A DNA stretch of 64,000 nt. Source: Clostridium_AD estertheticum_D (GTDB taxonomy: Bacteria; Bacillota; Clostridia; Clostridiales; Clostridiaceae). The translations under genes and the position numbers were made by a program. The number at the start of each line of letters is the position of its first letter. The first letter of the stretch is position 1. Positions 53,689 through 62,347 of the stretch are shown piece by piece. The notes beneath the pieces were generated by a model. It saw nothing but the letters and a program-made list of their open reading frames with translations. It ran no database searches and was not told where the DNA came from. Location: positions 56,466-120,465 of the forward strand of contig NZ_JAHLDM010000015.1 of assembly GCF_018861295.1 (NCBI RefSeq), in the 5' to 3' direction.

Positions 53689-53717
53689 TTGAAGTGCTTA
53701 TATTTTAATGCTATAAT
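53689..53717 (+). promoter_or_regulatory. rpsT promoter
   Basis: -35 TTGAAG (53689-53694) and -10 TATAAT (53712-53717) are 17 bases apart. The leader carries a short hairpin, GCAGTTT/AAACTGC (53747-53764), that could be part of autogenous control of S20 synthesis, which is a guess. Confidence 0.82.
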
Positions 53718-53801
53718 ACTAGTTGATTAATTAAATAGATTCGTATGCAGTTTCCCCAAAACTGCTGACACGTTATTAAATACAAAGGGGGGTGAAAATT
53801 A

Positions 53802-54074
53802 ATGGCAAATATTAAATCAGCAAAAAAAAGAATCAAAATTACTGCAGTTAAAACAGAAAGAAATACAATGATTAAATCTGCTTTAAAAACTAAGGTTAAA
53901 AAATTTGAAACAGCACTAGTTACTGGTGATGTTGCAGAAGCTAAAGTTACATATGCATCTGTAGTTAAAGCTTTAGACATGGCTGTAACAAAAGGAATCC
54001 TTCACATAAACAAAGCAGCAAGAAGAAAATCAAGACTTGCAGCAAGATTAAACGCTTTAAATTTAGCAGCATAA
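53802..54074 (+). CDS. rpsT: 30S ribosomal protein S20
   Basis: Small-subunit protein, 90 residues. It begins MANIKSAKKRIKITAVKTERN, has the three-helix Lys-rich pattern and ends HINKAARRKSRLAARLNALNLAA, all standard S20. It is the only rightward gene between the CotS-like gene and the end of the window, with its own promoter and terminator. GGGGGG precedes the ATG by nine bases. Confidence 0.96.
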   Translation: MANIKSAKKRIKITAVKTERNTMIKSALKTKVKKFETALVTGDVAEAKVTYASVVKALDMAVTKGILHINKAARRKSRLAARLNALNLAA

Positions 54075-54075
54075 T

Positions 54076-54104
54076 AAAAAACCGGTGATTTACACCGGTT
54101 TTTT
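54076..54104 (+). terminator. rpsT terminator
   Basis: AAAAAACCGGTG (54076-54087) pairs with CACCGGTTTTTT (54093-54104), T-run on the plus strand. The same hairpin is A-rich on the other strand and can stop holA transcripts too. Confidence 0.9.
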
Positions 54105-54153
54105 TATTTTTTTGTTTATATTATTTATTTTAAAAAAAACCTCTCCTCGGTCA

Positions 54154-55188
54154 CTACATTACGGTCTTTACCATAAATACTTCAATATTTGTTTTATCAT
54201 CAGTTGAAGTACTTTTTAAAACTTTTTCTGTTTCAAGACATAGTTCGATATTTCTTTTTAACCTTTTTATAGTAAATTTATTGCTCTGTGAAATCATTTT
54301 TTCACAAACGTATGGATGAAGCCTTAATTCACTTGACAAAAGCTCCTTTGTTTTCCCATTTTCAGTACCTAATTTTATATTAAATAAAAGATTGAACTGC
54401 CTTGTTACCATAAATAATATAAATGGTATTTTCTCTCCCCTATATATAAGTTCATTCAAAATGTCTAGAGCCCTCTTTATATTCTTCTGAGACAAAAAAT
54501 CAACTAAATTAAAAATATCATTTTCACTCTTTTGAGGCATCATCGCCAAAATATCTTTTTTAGTAATCTCCTTTCCATTTGCAAATGATACTAGCTTTTC
54601 TACTTCATTTATTATAATATTCATATTGTTATCTACCTGAGAACAAAACAAAACAAGTTCTGATTTTCCGATTTTCGCTCCGGCACCTTCAAACAAATTT
54701 TTACATATTTTCTGGAGAGATTCACCTTTTAATTTATCAACTTTTATCACACATGCTTTTTTGTCTAGTTTTTTAATTTTGTTACTCGGTTTTTCTCTAT
54801 CGCTTAAAAACGTATAATATATAATCAATATACATTGAGGCGGTGGATTTTTTAAATATTCATTTAGCATAAGAAAATTTTTATTTTTCAAATCATTAGA
54901 ATTCTTAGTTCCTGAGTTATCCTCTAAAAAGGTCGCCCTATATACAACCACTACCTTTTTATCGCTCATAAACGGCATAGTTTCACAAGCATCACTAATT
55001 GTCTCAAAATCTGTTTTACTACCATCAAATTTCGAATAATTTAGATCAATAAAATTTTTGTCTAGTACGCTATTTGTTATATATTCAACATGATCTTTTA
55101 TTAACTTTTCATCTGATCCACAAAATATATAACAATTATCTAATTCATGTTTTTTAATCTTTTTTTCAAGTTCTGCATAATTAATCAA
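54154..55188 (-). CDS. holA: DNA polymerase III delta subunit (HolA), intact copy
   Basis: Clamp-loader subunit that opens the beta clamp. The 344-residue protein has IFCGSDEKLIKDHVEYI at the N-terminus, the AAA+ fold, and the helical C-terminal domain; the ending TDDKTNIEVFMVKTVM is the normal one. It overlaps comEC (truncated copy, 55181-56437) by eight bases. Residues 1-325 are identical to the copy at 56415-57431, part of a 2,243-bp tandem duplication. This copy should be the functional one. Confidence 0.93.
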   Translation of the reverse strand: MINYAELEKKIKKHELDNCYIFCGSDEKLIKDHVEYITNSVLDKNFIDLNYSKFDGSKTDFETISDACETMPFMSDKKVVVVYRATFLEDNSGTKNSNDLKNKNFLMLNEYLKNPPPQCILIIYYTFLSDREKPSNKIKKLDKKACVIKVDKLKGESLQKICKNLFEGAGAKIGKSELVLFCSQVDNNMNIIINEVEKLVSFANGKEITKKDILAMMPQKSENDIFNLVDFLSQKNIKRALDILNELIYRGEKIPFILFMVTRQFNLLFNIKLGTENGKTKELLSSELRLHPYVCEKMISQSNKFTIKRLKRNIELCLETEKVLKSTSTDDKTNIEVFMVKTVM

Positions 55189-56454
55189 TTATTTCCTCCA
55201 ACCCTTGTGAAAATTTTAAAACTTTATTTCCTATGATTATATATTTATTAATAATTGTTCCTGACGGCACGTATGTTTCATCATTTTTAAGTTTTACTAT
55301 ATCTTTAAATGGTGTAATTTCATCCCTTGCACTTTTAAGTAATTCCACATTCTGTTTTTTATTTGTCTCCTGAGTAAAACATACTTGTGCTTCTAATTTA
55401 TCACGATTACGTATTAATTTAATAGTATATCTTTTTGAAAGACTTATAGCTGACTTACCAGTATAATTTTCGAAAACTCTATCTATTTTAACCGGAACTT
55501 TTAAATCATTTCCCTTAATATTCCCCGTGGTTACTGCAATAGCTGTCCGTTTGTATTGTATTAAAACCACATTATTCTTATTCACGCTTATATAACTAAC
55601 CTCTGGAAAAACTTTATAACTTTGAAATACTAAAACAAAAATAATACAAATCGGAACATACTTAAATTGCATATAACCTTTTTTAATTCCAAGATAACAT
55701 AAGTATAATCCGAATACAACTAAACTTTCAATATATGAAAAGTAAAGCATTTCTGGTAATAATGCTACAAGCACCTTTTGAATAAACTCTATAATCATTA
55801 AAACAGTAAACAAGCCATAATTTATTAAATTAAACAATCGATAAAAGGCACTGCAAACAAGCCCCATATTCCCAAGTATCACAACTACTGTATAAAAGGG
55901 TAATAGCACTAAATTACTAAGAACAGACCCTAAACAAAAGGTTTTAAGTGCTACAACTGCATATGGAGTAGAGAATATCTGAGAACTTATACTCAAACTG
56001 AAAGATTCATTTAAAGTAGAAGGTAATTTATATAACGCCTTCCTTATTTTCTTGTTAAATACTATGATACCAAGAACACAAAGAAAAGAAAGCATAAATC
56101 CTATATCAAGAATATAAAAAGGTCTAAATACTAATATTATAATTGCAGCCAGACTAACAGATGATAGACTATCATATTTTTTATATACTTTGCTAGCTAT
56201 TTTCAATATAAAAATCATTATAAAAGCTCTTATTGTCGATGATTGCCCTCCTGTGAATATCATGTATCCAAAAGAAAATAATAAAGCGATTTTATAACCA
56301 ATAACAGTTTCTAACACTTTATAAACTATTGACATATGAAGACCTGATACACTTATCACATGACTTATACCCAGCTTTTTAAAATCTTCCTTTTGCACTT
56401 TCTCTATGTATCCACTATCTCCAAAACATACACCCATAACTAAAGCAGCCTTTT
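54212..56454. repeat. Left unit of a 2,243-bp direct tandem duplication (holA/comEC)
   Basis: Starts inside holA (codon about 325) and ends inside comEC. The right unit begins at 56455. The join is at a 5-bp microhomology CTTTT: comEC sequence GCCTTTTCTTTT meets holA sequence CTTTTTAAAAC. All positions I compared are identical and both shared protein segments are identical, so the event is recent or an assembly artefact. Confidence 0.9.
55181..56437 (-). CDS. Truncated ComEC copy (lacks first 172 residues)
   Basis: Residues 1-418 here equal residues 173-590 of the full ComEC at 57424-59196. Missing are the first TM helices and the DUF4131 (OB-fold-like) extracellular part. The remaining membrane core (SVSGLHMSIVYKVLE, GGQSSTIRAF) is complete. 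An ATG at 56435-56437 happens to be in frame, but no ribosome-binding site has evolved for it; expression could come by read-through from the duplicated holA upstream. It is probably non-functional. Confidence 0.8.
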   Translation of the reverse strand: MGVCFGDSGYIEKVQKEDFKKLGISHVISVSGLHMSIVYKVLETVIGYKIALLFSFGYMIFTGGQSSTIRAFIMIFILKIASKVYKKYDSLSSVSLAAIIILVFRPFYILDIGFMLSFLCVLGIIVFNKKIRKALYKLPSTLNESFSLSISSQIFSTPYAVVALKTFCLGSVLSNLVLLPFYTVVVILGNMGLVCSAFYRLFNLINYGLFTVLMIIEFIQKVLVALLPEMLYFSYIESLVVFGLYLCYLGIKKGYMQFKYVPICIIFVLVFQSYKVFPEVSYISVNKNNVVLIQYKRTAIAVTTGNIKGNDLKVPVKIDRVFENYTGKSAISLSKRYTIKLIRNRDKLEAQVCFTQETNKKQNVELLKSARDEITPFKDIVKLKNDETYVPSGTIINKYIIIGNKVLKFSQGLEEIID

Positions 56455-57431
56455 CTTTTTAAAACTTTTTCTGTTTCAAGACATAGTTCGATATTTCTTT
56501 TTAACCTTTTTATAGTAAATTTATTGCTCTGTGAAATCATTTTTTCACAAACGTATGGATGAAGCCTTAATTCACTTGACAAAAGCTCCTTTGTTTTCCC
56601 ATTTTCAGTACCTAATTTTATATTAAATAAAAGATTGAACTGCCTTGTTACCATAAATAATATAAATGGTATTTTCTCTCCCCTATATATAAGTTCATTC
56701 AAAATGTCTAGAGCCCTCTTTATATTCTTCTGAGACAAAAAATCAACTAAATTAAAAATATCATTTTCACTCTTTTGAGGCATCATCGCCAAAATATCTT
56801 TTTTAGTAATCTCCTTTCCATTTGCAAATGATACTAGCTTTTCTACTTCATTTATTATAATATTCATATTGTTATCTACCTGAGAACAAAACAAAACAAG
56901 TTCTGATTTTCCGATTTTCGCTCCGGCACCTTCAAACAAATTTTTACATATTTTCTGGAGAGATTCACCTTTTAATTTATCAACTTTTATCACACATGCT
57001 TTTTTGTCTAGTTTTTTAATTTTGTTACTCGGTTTTTCTCTATCGCTTAAAAACGTATAATATATAATCAATATACATTGAGGCGGTGGATTTTTTAAAT
57101 ATTCATTTAGCATAAGAAAATTTTTATTTTTCAAATCATTAGAATTCTTAGTTCCTGAGTTATCCTCTAAAAAGGTCGCCCTATATACAACCACTACCTT
57201 TTTATCGCTCATAAACGGCATAGTTTCACAAGCATCACTAATTGTCTCAAAATCTGTTTTACTACCATCAAATTTCGAATAATTTAGATCAATAAAATTT
57301 TTGTCTAGTACGCTATTTGTTATATATTCAACATGATCTTTTATTAACTTTTCATCTGATCCACAAAATATATAACAATTATCTAATTCATGTTTTTTAA
57401 TCTTTTTTTCAAGTTCTGCATAATTAATCAA
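56415..57431 (-). CDS. Chimeric HolA copy (C-terminus replaced by 13 out-of-frame residues)
   Basis: Identical to intact HolA over residues 1-325, then the duplication joint replaces the last 19 residues with RKGCFSYGCMFWR, read out of frame from comEC DNA. The lost C-terminal helix packs in the clamp-loader collar, so function is probably impaired, though the wrench-like N-domain is whole. It is preceded by the intact comEC (57424-59196), overlapping by eight bases, as in the ancestral arrangement, so it should be well expressed and might compete with the intact subunit. Confidence 0.85.
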   Translation of the reverse strand: MINYAELEKKIKKHELDNCYIFCGSDEKLIKDHVEYITNSVLDKNFIDLNYSKFDGSKTDFETISDACETMPFMSDKKVVVVYRATFLEDNSGTKNSNDLKNKNFLMLNEYLKNPPPQCILIIYYTFLSDREKPSNKIKKLDKKACVIKVDKLKGESLQKICKNLFEGAGAKIGKSELVLFCSQVDNNMNIIINEVEKLVSFANGKEITKKDILAMMPQKSENDIFNLVDFLSQKNIKRALDILNELIYRGEKIPFILFMVTRQFNLLFNIKLGTENGKTKELLSSELRLHPYVCEKMISQSNKFTIKRLKRNIELCLETEKVLKRKGCFSYGCMFWR

Positions 57432-58697
57432 TTATTTCCTCCAACCCTTGTGAAAATTTTAAAACTTTATTTCCTATGATTATATATTTATTAATAATTG
57501 TTCCTGACGGCACGTATGTTTCATCATTTTTAAGTTTTACTATATCTTTAAATGGTGTAATTTCATCCCTTGCACTTTTAAGTAATTCCACATTCTGTTT
57601 TTTATTTGTCTCCTGAGTAAAACATACTTGTGCTTCTAATTTATCACGATTACGTATTAATTTAATAGTATATCTTTTTGAAAGACTTATAGCTGACTTA
57701 CCAGTATAATTTTCGAAAACTCTATCTATTTTAACCGGAACTTTTAAATCATTTCCCTTAATATTCCCCGTGGTTACTGCAATAGCTGTCCGTTTGTATT
57801 GTATTAAAACCACATTATTCTTATTCACGCTTATATAACTAACCTCTGGAAAAACTTTATAACTTTGAAATACTAAAACAAAAATAATACAAATCGGAAC
57901 ATACTTAAATTGCATATAACCTTTTTTAATTCCAAGATAACATAAGTATAATCCGAATACAACTAAACTTTCAATATATGAAAAGTAAAGCATTTCTGGT
58001 AATAATGCTACAAGCACCTTTTGAATAAACTCTATAATCATTAAAACAGTAAACAAGCCATAATTTATTAAATTAAACAATCGATAAAAGGCACTGCAAA
58101 CAAGCCCCATATTCCCAAGTATCACAACTACTGTATAAAAGGGTAATAGCACTAAATTACTAAGAACAGACCCTAAACAAAAGGTTTTAAGTGCTACAAC
58201 TGCATATGGAGTAGAGAATATCTGAGAACTTATACTCAAACTGAAAGATTCATTTAAAGTAGAAGGTAATTTATATAACGCCTTCCTTATTTTCTTGTTA
58301 AATACTATGATACCAAGAACACAAAGAAAAGAAAGCATAAATCCTATATCAAGAATATAAAAAGGTCTAAATACTAATATTATAATTGCAGCCAGACTAA
58401 CAGATGATAGACTATCATATTTTTTATATACTTTGCTAGCTATTTTCAATATAAAAATCATTATAAAAGCTCTTATTGTCGATGATTGCCCTCCTGTGAA
58501 TATCATGTATCCAAAAGAAAATAATAAAGCGATTTTATAACCAATAACAGTTTCTAACACTTTATAAACTATTGACATATGAAGACCTGATACACTTATC
58601 ACATGACTTATACCCAGCTTTTTAAAATCTTCCTTTTGCACTTTCTCTATGTATCCACTATCTCCAAAACATACACCCATAACTAAAGCAGCCTTTT
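56455..58697. repeat. Right unit of a 2,243-bp direct tandem duplication (holA/comEC)
   Basis: Offset of exactly 2,243 bases from the left unit at every point checked: for example the holA/comEC overlap at 55181 and 57424. Sequence matches comEC until about 58702, where the copies part at CTTTT-T versus CTTTT-C. Confidence 0.9.
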
Positions 58698-59196
58698 CTT
58701 TTCCTAAACTTTCCGAAAATCTTTCATGTAACCCTTTTCTATAACTTTCTATTTTTGATATTATATCTTCATCACAAATCTCATAACTTTTAACAGTATA
58801 TGTTCCGACTATTCCCTTTTCATATACTGCTTCCTTTTTAAAATTACCTTTTATCCAAACATTTCTTCCTTCACTTAATTCAAATATATTACCTTTCAGA
58901 TTAATCTTCTTATTATTATATCTTGCTGAGCAATAATATGTACTTTTATCAGATATTCTCACTTTAAGTTTCGAATCACTAGGTAAATTAATATTAAAAT
59001 AAGAGTAATAATTTATAATACCAATAATAAAAAAACAAACTACTAGGTAGAAAAACTTTTTATCTATAGTAAAATACATACTAGCTAAAAAAATTACAGC
59101 TATAAACGCACCTACAATAGGGTTGTTTATTAAAATCAAGCAAGTAATGCATCCCATAAATATTGTTACTGCATAATACACTAAAGGTCTAGCCAT
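57424..59196 (-). CDS. comEC: ComEC/Rec2-family DNA uptake channel (short form)
   Basis: Membrane channel for DNA uptake in competence. The 590-residue protein has N-terminal TM helices, the DUF4131 part (about 70-140), then the competence core with SVSGLHMSIVYK and GGQSSTIRAFIM, and about eight further helices. The usual C-terminal metallo-beta-lactamase domain with HxHxDH is not present; instead there are about 150 residues without recognised motifs (TGKSAISLSKRYTIKLIRNR). The short form is common in clostridia. It is followed by the chimeric holA. ATG at 59194-59196. Confidence 0.85.
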   Translation of the reverse strand: MARPLVYYAVTIFMGCITCLILINNPIVGAFIAVIFLASMYFTIDKKFFYLVVCFFIIGIINYYSYFNINLPSDSKLKVRISDKSTYYCSARYNNKKINLKGNIFELSEGRNVWIKGNFKKEAVYEKGIVGTYTVKSYEICDEDIISKIESYRKGLHERFSESLGKEKAALVMGVCFGDSGYIEKVQKEDFKKLGISHVISVSGLHMSIVYKVLETVIGYKIALLFSFGYMIFTGGQSSTIRAFIMIFILKIASKVYKKYDSLSSVSLAAIIILVFRPFYILDIGFMLSFLCVLGIIVFNKKIRKALYKLPSTLNESFSLSISSQIFSTPYAVVALKTFCLGSVLSNLVLLPFYTVVVILGNMGLVCSAFYRLFNLINYGLFTVLMIIEFIQKVLVALLPEMLYFSYIESLVVFGLYLCYLGIKKGYMQFKYVPICIIFVLVFQSYKVFPEVSYISVNKNNVVLIQYKRTAIAVTTGNIKGNDLKVPVKIDRVFENYTGKSAISLSKRYTIKLIRNRDKLEAQVCFTQETNKKQNVELLKSARDEITPFKDIVKLKNDETYVPSGTIINKYIIIGNKVLKFSQGLEEIID

Positions 59197-59381
59197 AATA
59201 AAATATTATACTTGAAAAATTATTTACGCGAAAGAACATATAAATTTGTTCCTTACTTTTCTATTATAACATAAGCAATGTTTTAAATATATTTTCAAGT
59301 ATTATATACCTCCACAGCCTTATTTTAGCCAATAAATCTTTAAAGTAATCGACCTGTCTTATTTATTCATACCTTTTCAGA

Positions 59382-61856
59382 CTATTTAAAAATAACCAAT
59401 ATAACTTGTACTAATAAATTAAATATTACTAGGGTATAAGCCGCTTTGTTTTTAAAGAAATGTTTTTCATGTAAAAGTGATAAACAAGATATACTTTCTA
59501 GCAATGCAAACACAATAAATATACTATCCATCACATTTATAATAACGAATTTATGTTTAATAACAATAATAAGTATATAAAAGATACTTATTAGGAATGA
59601 ATTTCTTATAGAGATTTTTTTTATATAATCATGTTCAATATTTTTGAGTGTTATATCTGTATTTGTATTTTGTAATAGAATTGCAAGGCAACAGCAAGGT
59701 AACAATATAAAATTTATGGACAAACTACAAATAAGTGTAAATGGCATTCCACCCCTAATAATTATACTTAATAATATTATAAAGATTTCATTTACCGCTA
59801 AAGTGCTTATAAATATATTTACCCTACTTATATAGTTAATAATTTTTTTACTATGCTGTATTAAATTTACTATATCTTCAAAATCATTTTCCTCCAAAAA
59901 TATATTTGAAAGCTTTCTTACTACATTGCTACATTCACTTCCTGCGCAAATGGATATATCAGAATTATTAAGGTACTCTAAATCTGTTAATGTATCTCCT
60001 ACTGATGCAATAGAATGACCTTTTTTATTTAAAACATTAACAATTTCACTTTTATGTTTAGGTGAGATTTTAGAGAAAATGCTAACACTTTCAATATTCT
60101 TTTCAAATTCATCTTTACTCATATAATCTATCTCTATCCCTGATAGAATTTCCTCTTTTGTGTCTGTAACCCCTATTAATTTTCCAAATGCAAAAGAGGC
60201 TAATTTATTGTCTTCTTGATCTATGATAACTCTAATATTACTTTCCCTACAAGTGTTTATTGCTATATATGAACTTTCCTTTATCGGATTCTCAAAGCCT
60301 ATTAACCCCACAAACACTAAATTACTTTCAATATTCTCATCAATGCTTGGTTTATAACTGAAATCCCTATATGCATATCCTATAACGTTATATGCTTTAT
60401 TGGACATATCTATATGAACATTTATAATATTTACAATATCATCCTCATTAATTTCTTTTTCTACACCATTAATTAAAATATGAGTGCATCTACTTAACAT
60501 ACCATCAAGCACACCTTTTACATTAGCTCTATATTTATCATCTATTTTATTTACAACTGTTTTAATCTTTTTTTCAGAATCATAAGGTATTTTAAATATT
60601 CTTCTGTATTTTGTCTCAAGATTACTATTTTTCGCAAAATTTTCATCCCAGAACTCAAGTATTTCATGTTCTTCCAAACTTTCAATAGAATTACAATCTC
60701 TCAAATGCGAGGAACCTTTATTAAAAAGCTTAGAATCATTACAAAGTAGTGCTATACTAATTATCCTCTCTATAACCACTTCAGTTTCTGGTTTCTGTTC
60801 CTTCATATCAATATGCCTATCATCACAATAAACTTCACAAAGAATAAGTCTATTCGCAGAAACAGCCCCAATTTTTTTCATGAATATTGTAGAAATATTA
60901 GTAAGTTCATATATAGTTGCAATACTTTTTACATATATATTTTTTTTATTGAATTTTCTAAATGTAATGTAAAAAAATAAATACAATATTATAATAAACA
61001 TCGATGAATTAAACGTCAAAGAAATATAAATAAGAGAATTTATAGTTTCATGAAGCCCATTATTTTTATATGTAGTAAAAATCAATGTAATTATACATGC
61101 TATTATAGTAATTATCGACCCTCTATTAACAACTTTTGTTAAATTACCACTAAATAAACTGCTATTATTTTTAGATTCAAGTAACACTTTTATAATCTTT
61201 CCAATTTGTGTGCTCATGCCAGTAGCAATGATTATACCCGAGCCAGAACCTTCAGTAATGAATGAAGATTTAAAAACAATATTTTTTATTTCAGAAAGAT
61301 TCATAACCTCTTCCTCTATCTTCATAGAGTATTTCTCCACTTCATATTTTTCACCTGTTACCGAAACTTCTACTACCTTAAGATCTTCACATTCGAGTAT
61401 TCTAATATCTGCTGGAACATATCCGCCTTTTTCTAGGTAAACGATATCTCCAACTACCATTTCTTCACAACTTATTTTAACTATCTTTCCAGAACGTTTT
61501 ACATAAGAATATGTTGTATTTAGATTATCTATTGCCATCAAACTTTTTTTCTCTTTATAATCTCCATTTATTAAAAGTGCTACACTAAATATTATTATCA
61601 AAGTTACAAAGCAACCTGTAATAAGTAATCTATTATAAAATAGCATAACTACGCATAGTAACGCTACAAGAATCCATAACTGCTTTATTTGACTCGCTAT
61701 CAAAATTAAAAGACTTTCAGTTTTAGGCTTCAATATGGTATTTTCACCATGGGTTTCTCTCATATATTTAATTTTTTCTTCATTCAATCCTGAATCAATA
61801 TCAGAATTCAGCATTTCAACTACCCTCGTCATTGTTTTTCCATACCACTTCTTCAT
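59382..61856 (-). CDS. P-type ATPase homologue lacking catalytic residues (pseudoenzyme)
   Basis: An 824-residue protein with the fold of P2-type cation ATPases: N-terminal cation-ATPase domain, two TM hairpins (about 50-95), A-domain, further TMs (about 250-300), P/N-domains, and a C-terminal six-helix part. Its key motifs are altered: TGES is TGEK; the PEGL helix motif is absent (LTFNSSMFIII); the phosphorylation loop aligned to DKTGTLT reads KKIGAVS, so the Asp is replaced; and TGDGVNDxPAL reads VGDTLTDLEYL. The frame is open throughout, so it is not decayed. The ATG at 61854-61856 is preferred over a TTG three codons earlier. It probably cannot form the phospho-enzyme and may be a regulator or scaffold. 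Confidence 0.8.
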   Translation of the reverse strand: MKKWYGKTMTRVVEMLNSDIDSGLNEEKIKYMRETHGENTILKPKTESLLILIASQIKQLWILVALLCVVMLFYNRLLITGCFVTLIIIFSVALLINGDYKEKKSLMAIDNLNTTYSYVKRSGKIVKISCEEMVVGDIVYLEKGGYVPADIRILECEDLKVVEVSVTGEKYEVEKYSMKIEEEVMNLSEIKNIVFKSSFITEGSGSGIIIATGMSTQIGKIIKVLLESKNNSSLFSGNLTKVVNRGSIITIIACIITLIFTTYKNNGLHETINSLIYISLTFNSSMFIIILYLFFYITFRKFNKKNIYVKSIATIYELTNISTIFMKKIGAVSANRLILCEVYCDDRHIDMKEQKPETEVVIERIISIALLCNDSKLFNKGSSHLRDCNSIESLEEHEILEFWDENFAKNSNLETKYRRIFKIPYDSEKKIKTVVNKIDDKYRANVKGVLDGMLSRCTHILINGVEKEINEDDIVNIINVHIDMSNKAYNVIGYAYRDFSYKPSIDENIESNLVFVGLIGFENPIKESSYIAINTCRESNIRVIIDQEDNKLASFAFGKLIGVTDTKEEILSGIEIDYMSKDEFEKNIESVSIFSKISPKHKSEIVNVLNKKGHSIASVGDTLTDLEYLNNSDISICAGSECSNVVRKLSNIFLEENDFEDIVNLIQHSKKIINYISRVNIFISTLAVNEIFIILLSIIIRGGMPFTLICSLSINFILLPCCCLAILLQNTNTDITLKNIEHDYIKKISIRNSFLISIFYILIIVIKHKFVIINVMDSIFIVFALLESISCLSLLHEKHFFKNKAAYTLVIFNLLVQVILVIFK

Positions 61857-61911
61857 ATTACCCAACCTATCCTTTTAAGTTTTTATCCTATATAATCTTC
61901 GTACAATAAAT

Positions 61912-61944
61912 AGGAGACTTTAGCATTAGCTACTAAAATCTCCT
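61912..61944 (-). terminator. Hairpin after the Cys-rich miniprotein gene
   Basis: AGGAGACTTTAG (61912-61923) pairs with CTAAAATCTCCT (61933-61944) with one G-U on the minus strand; the following T content is moderate. Confidence 0.5.
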
Positions 61945-61989
61945 TAATTCTAAATAATTTAATCTTCTAATATAAAAAAACGCATTATA

Positions 61990-62166
61990 CTAATCTTGAT
62001 TAGAACATAAATTGCGGTTTTTTTTATGACATTTCTTATTCCTATTTATAATGATAGTATTTGTACAACCACAATCATTGTTTCCACAACGATTATTTCT
62101 ACAATTATTTCCACCAAACCCATCATCTTCAACTAGCAATAATAATACTAACCACCAACACCACAT
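61990..62166 (-). CDS. Small Cys/Trp-rich protein of unknown function
   Basis: A 58-residue protein starting MWCWWLVLLLLVEDDGFGG, then NNCRNNRCGNNDCGCTN, then a Lys/Asn-rich segment with two more cysteines (KKCHKKNRNLCSNQD). The short hydrophobic start resembles a membrane helix or signal; the CRNNRCGNNDCGC middle suggests metal or disulfide cross-linking, as in small clostridial spore-coat or surface proteins. The ATG at 62164-62166 with GGGGGG eight bases upstream is preferred; an earlier TTG is in frame but poorly placed. It has no recognised family. Confidence 0.55.
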   Translation of the reverse strand: MWCWWLVLLLLVEDDGFGGNNCRNNRCGNNDCGCTNTIIINRNKKCHKKNRNLCSNQD

Positions 62167-62347
62167 ACATATTTCCCCCCTCTCTGAAGGCAAATATTCC
62201 TTATATAATTTTTTCTCATAGGTTTGTCCATTTTCTCATAAGTTTGTCCCTCTATTTCTTTCTTTTGTTGGTATATAATATTACACTCGCTACAAAAATG
62301 TTACAACTAAGGATTAGGGATAAAAAAATAACAGAATTATTCATCTG

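Noticed and set aside
53747..53764. Hairpin in the rpsT leader as an S20-specific riboswitch-like element
   Set aside because: The stem is only seven base pairs and I know of no matching described S20 leader motif; kept only as a note under the promoter.
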